The notes under the pieces were generated by a model. It ran no database searches. It had not been told where the DNA came from and saw only the letters and a program-made list of their open reading frames with translations. From a bacterium (GTDB lineage Bacteria > Omnitrophota > Gorgyraeia > Gygaellales > UBA12090), in the NCBI GenBank assembly GCA_004299495.1, contig SCPY01000146.1:1-6529 (forward strand): a stretch of DNA of 6,529 bases, read 5' to 3'. Below, in pieces: positions 4,842 to 6,529 of this stretch. Within the stretch, counting starts at the first letter, position 1; every line of letters begins with the position of its first letter. Both the position numbers and the translations under genes were made by a program.

Positions 4842-5959
4842 TTAATCAAAAACGGCTCACTAAATTAATTCAAAGCCTCATCCGGATAAACTCCGAGAAC
4901 CCTCCGGGAAACGAAACTGAGATCGCCCGCTTTGTGCAAGACTATCTGGGAGGTTTCGGCCTGAAATGCGCGGTATATGAATTTGCCCAAAATAGGCCGA
5001 ATGTGGTTTCAATCCTCAGGTCAAATTCCAGAGATGCCAAAACCATTCTCATCAGCCCGCACTTGGATACGGTGCCGGCGGGAAAGGGCTGGAAATTCCC
5101 GCCTTTTTCCGGCCTGATAAAAAACGGTAAAATTTATGGCCGGGGCGCGACGGATTGCAAGTGCAATCTGGCGGTGGCGATGGAGGTTTTAAACAGCTTA
5201 AGCGAGGAAAAGGCGAAATTAAACCGGCATATTCTTTTTGCCGCGACCGCGGATGAAGAGGCGGGCTCAGGATTAGGGCTGGTGCCTTTACTTCAAAAGA
5301 ATATCCTAAAGTCGGATTACGCGCTGATATTGGATTCGGATGAGTTTGATATCGTGGTGGCGCAAAAGGGGTTGATTCACTTTAAGATTTCAGTTTCTGG
5401 GCGCAAGGCGCACGGAGCCTATCCCTGGAAGGGAATAAACGCCATAAATATCGCGTCCGGCATAATAAAAGACCTTGAAAATTATAAATTCAGTTATAAA
5501 AAACATCCGCTTTTGCGCCGGCCCACCATCAATATCGGAACTATTCAGGGCGGAGATAAGGTGAATATGGTGGCGGACTGGTGCGTGTTTGAGGTGGATT
5601 TAAGGTATCTTCCGGAAATGTCCGCGAAGGCGATTCTCGCGGATATAAAAAAGCTTATTGCCGGGAGGGCGAAGAAATTTACAATAGAAATTGACGGCCT
5701 GCAGAACCCTTACGAGATCGCTAAAGATCATCCCCTGGTCCTGGCATTGTCAAAGGCCTGGCGCAGGCATAAGCCGAAGGCGAAATTAAAAGGCTCCGAA
5801 GGCGCCACGGTAATTACCTTCTTTAAAGAGAAAAATATCCCGGCGGTGGCCACAGGGTTCGGTTCAGAGGGATGCGCCCATATCAATGACGAATATGCCG
5901 AAATAGGCGAGCTTTGCCGGGGGGCAAGAGCGCTGGAGGAATTTTTAAAAGGAGAATAA
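4838..5959 (+). CDS. M20 family metallopeptidase / deacylase (ArgE/DapE-like)
   Basis: M20 enzymes are cytoplasmic two-metal hydrolases that cleave amide bonds in small substrates such as N-acyl amino acids, succinyl-diaminopimelate or dipeptides. The 373-residue product has the full architecture. Metal ligand H75 and its partner D77 lie in SPHLDTVP, the bridging D106 in GRGATDCK, the catalytic base and ligand pair E140-E141 in ADEEAGSG, a further acidic ligand probably among D166-E169 in LDSDEFD, and the C-terminal H348 in EGCAHINDEY. The lid or dimerisation domain starts near SVSGRKAHGAYPWKG (186-199), with its conserved histidine at 192. The fifth ligand region is atypical compared with the GEPT motif of DapE, so I do not assign DapE or ArgE. 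It overlaps the upstream thioesterase (ATGA) and the downstream PAC2 gene (TAATG), suggesting one pathway. Confidence 0.9.
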   Translation: MINQKRLTKLIQSLIRINSENPPGNETEIARFVQDYLGGFGLKCAVYEFAQNRPNVVSILRSNSRDAKTILISPHLDTVPAGKGWKFPPFSGLIKNGKIYGRGATDCKCNLAVAMEVLNSLSEEKAKLNRHILFAATADEEAGSGLGLVPLLQKNILKSDYALILDSDEFDIVVAQKGLIHFKISVSGRKAHGAYPWKGINAINIASGIIKDLENYKFSYKKHPLLRRPTINIGTIQGGDKVNMVADWCVFEVDLRYLPEMSAKAILADIKKLIAGRAKKFTIEIDGLQNPYEIAKDHPLVLALSKAWRRHKPKAKLKGSEGATVITFFKEKNIPAVATGFGSEGCAHINDEYAEIGELCRGARALEEFLKGE

Positions 5960-6529
5960 TGAAGATTTACCTTACGATTACCAAAAAACCGAAATTAAAA
6001 AAACCGATTTTGATCTGCGCCTGGCCGGGAATGGGCGAGGTGGCTTTTAAACTAGGGGCGTATTTAAAAGAGGCCCTCAAGATGGAGGAGTTTGCCGCGC
6101 TTGAGGCGCCGGAATTATTCCCTCCCACGGGAATCTGGATTCAGGATAATATCATCCAATTGCCGAAGTCGGGCACAGGAAAATTCTTCTTTTATAAAAA
6201 CAAAACAGGCCTTAATGATATTATCCTTTTCTTAAGTGACGCCCAGCCGCTTTTAGAGCATTCGGTGGAATATTGTAAAAAGATTCTAAGTTTAAGCAAG
6301 GAGTTAAGGGTAAAGAGGGTATTTACCTTCGCGGCTATGCCTCAGGCCATTGACCATAACGCCAGCGCCGAGGTGTGGTTTTCCGCGACGAGCAAAGCGA
6401 TAGTAACTGAATTAAACAGCCTGAAGATCGGCCTCAAGCAGCTTTCTGCCGGACAGGTAAGCGGCCTGAACGGGCTTTTGTTAGGGATTGCCAAGGAGAT
6501 GGGCTTTGAGGGGGTTTGCCTGTTGGGTG
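5959..6529 (+). CDS. PAC2-family protein (proteasome assembly chaperone 2-like), 3' end beyond window
   Basis: The first 190 codons are present; the frame is still open at the window edge. Recognisable PAC2 features are an N-terminal PILICAWPGMGEVAFKLGAYL (residues 16-36), APELFPPTGIW, a central segment ending RVFTFAAMPQAIDH, and the highly conserved GQVSGLNGLLLGIAKEMGFE (166-185) followed by GVCLLG at the edge. The family is known from eukaryotic and archaeal proteasome assembly chaperones, but bacterial members occur in organisms without proteasomes and their role is not established. The start is well supported: AAGGAG (5949-5954) lies four bases before an ATG that shares one base with the peptidase stop. 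It is the third member of the coupled operon that begins at 4452. Confidence 0.85.
   Translation, partial: MKIYLTITKKPKLKKPILICAWPGMGEVAFKLGAYLKEALKMEEFAALEAPELFPPTGIWIQDNIIQLPKSGTGKFFFYKNKTGLNDIILFLSDAQPLLEHSVEYCKKILSLSKELRVKRVFTFAAMPQAIDHNASAEVWFSATSKAIVTELNSLKIGLKQLSAGQVSGLNGLLLGIAKEMGFEGVCLLG

Overview
This looks like a bacterial chromosome segment of moderate G+C with tightly packed housekeeping genes on both flanks. A roughly 2.8 kb patch of foreign-looking DNA sits between them. All genes I can support lie on the + strand. The flanking set (Era, a stand-alone NnrE, a YbgC-type thioesterase, an M20 peptidase and a bacterial PAC2 protein) would fit a Gram-negative or candidate-phylum bacterium such as the Omnitrophota. 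That placement is an impression from gene content and is not proven by the sequence.

Left flank (1-1800): era (60-971) is followed after one base by nnrE (973-1641). A 29-codon ORF starts inside the nnrE stop codon (ATGA overlap). It is followed by a segment that can fold into two mutually exclusive stems, and then by a clear intrinsic terminator (1771-1804).

Centre (about 1805-4400): directly after the terminator lies the first 27 codons of a Dam-like (D12 class) adenine methyltransferase, cut off after its N-terminal AdoMet-binding motif. Next come a 50-codon ORF with a strong ribosome binding site and, sharing one base with it (TAATG), a complete DpnI-family endonuclease gene. DpnI enzymes cut GATC only when its adenine is methylated, so the cell must lack GATC methylation. 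A dead methylase fragment beside an intact DpnI fits that requirement and suggests a past exchange between methylating (DpnII-like) and methyl-cutting (DpnI-like) cassettes. A 444-base gap follows with no gene, some repeat-like debris, and an 11-12-base-period tandem repeat just before a complete class II Fic protein with a C-terminal winged helix. DpnI is visibly AT-rich and fic is unusually rich in GATC sites, so the two probably arrived separately.

Right flank (4412-6529): a good sigma70-type promoter sits so close to the ybgC-like thioesterase that the mRNA should be leaderless or nearly so. The thioesterase overlaps an M20 family metallopeptidase by four bases (ATGA), which overlaps a PAC2-family gene by one base (TAATG). 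The PAC2 gene runs off the end of the window. These three form one translationally coupled operon whose joint substrate is unknown.

The most notable item is the DpnI cassette: an intact methyl-directed endonuclease, a coupled small partner ORF of unknown function, and a methylase fragment immediately upstream.
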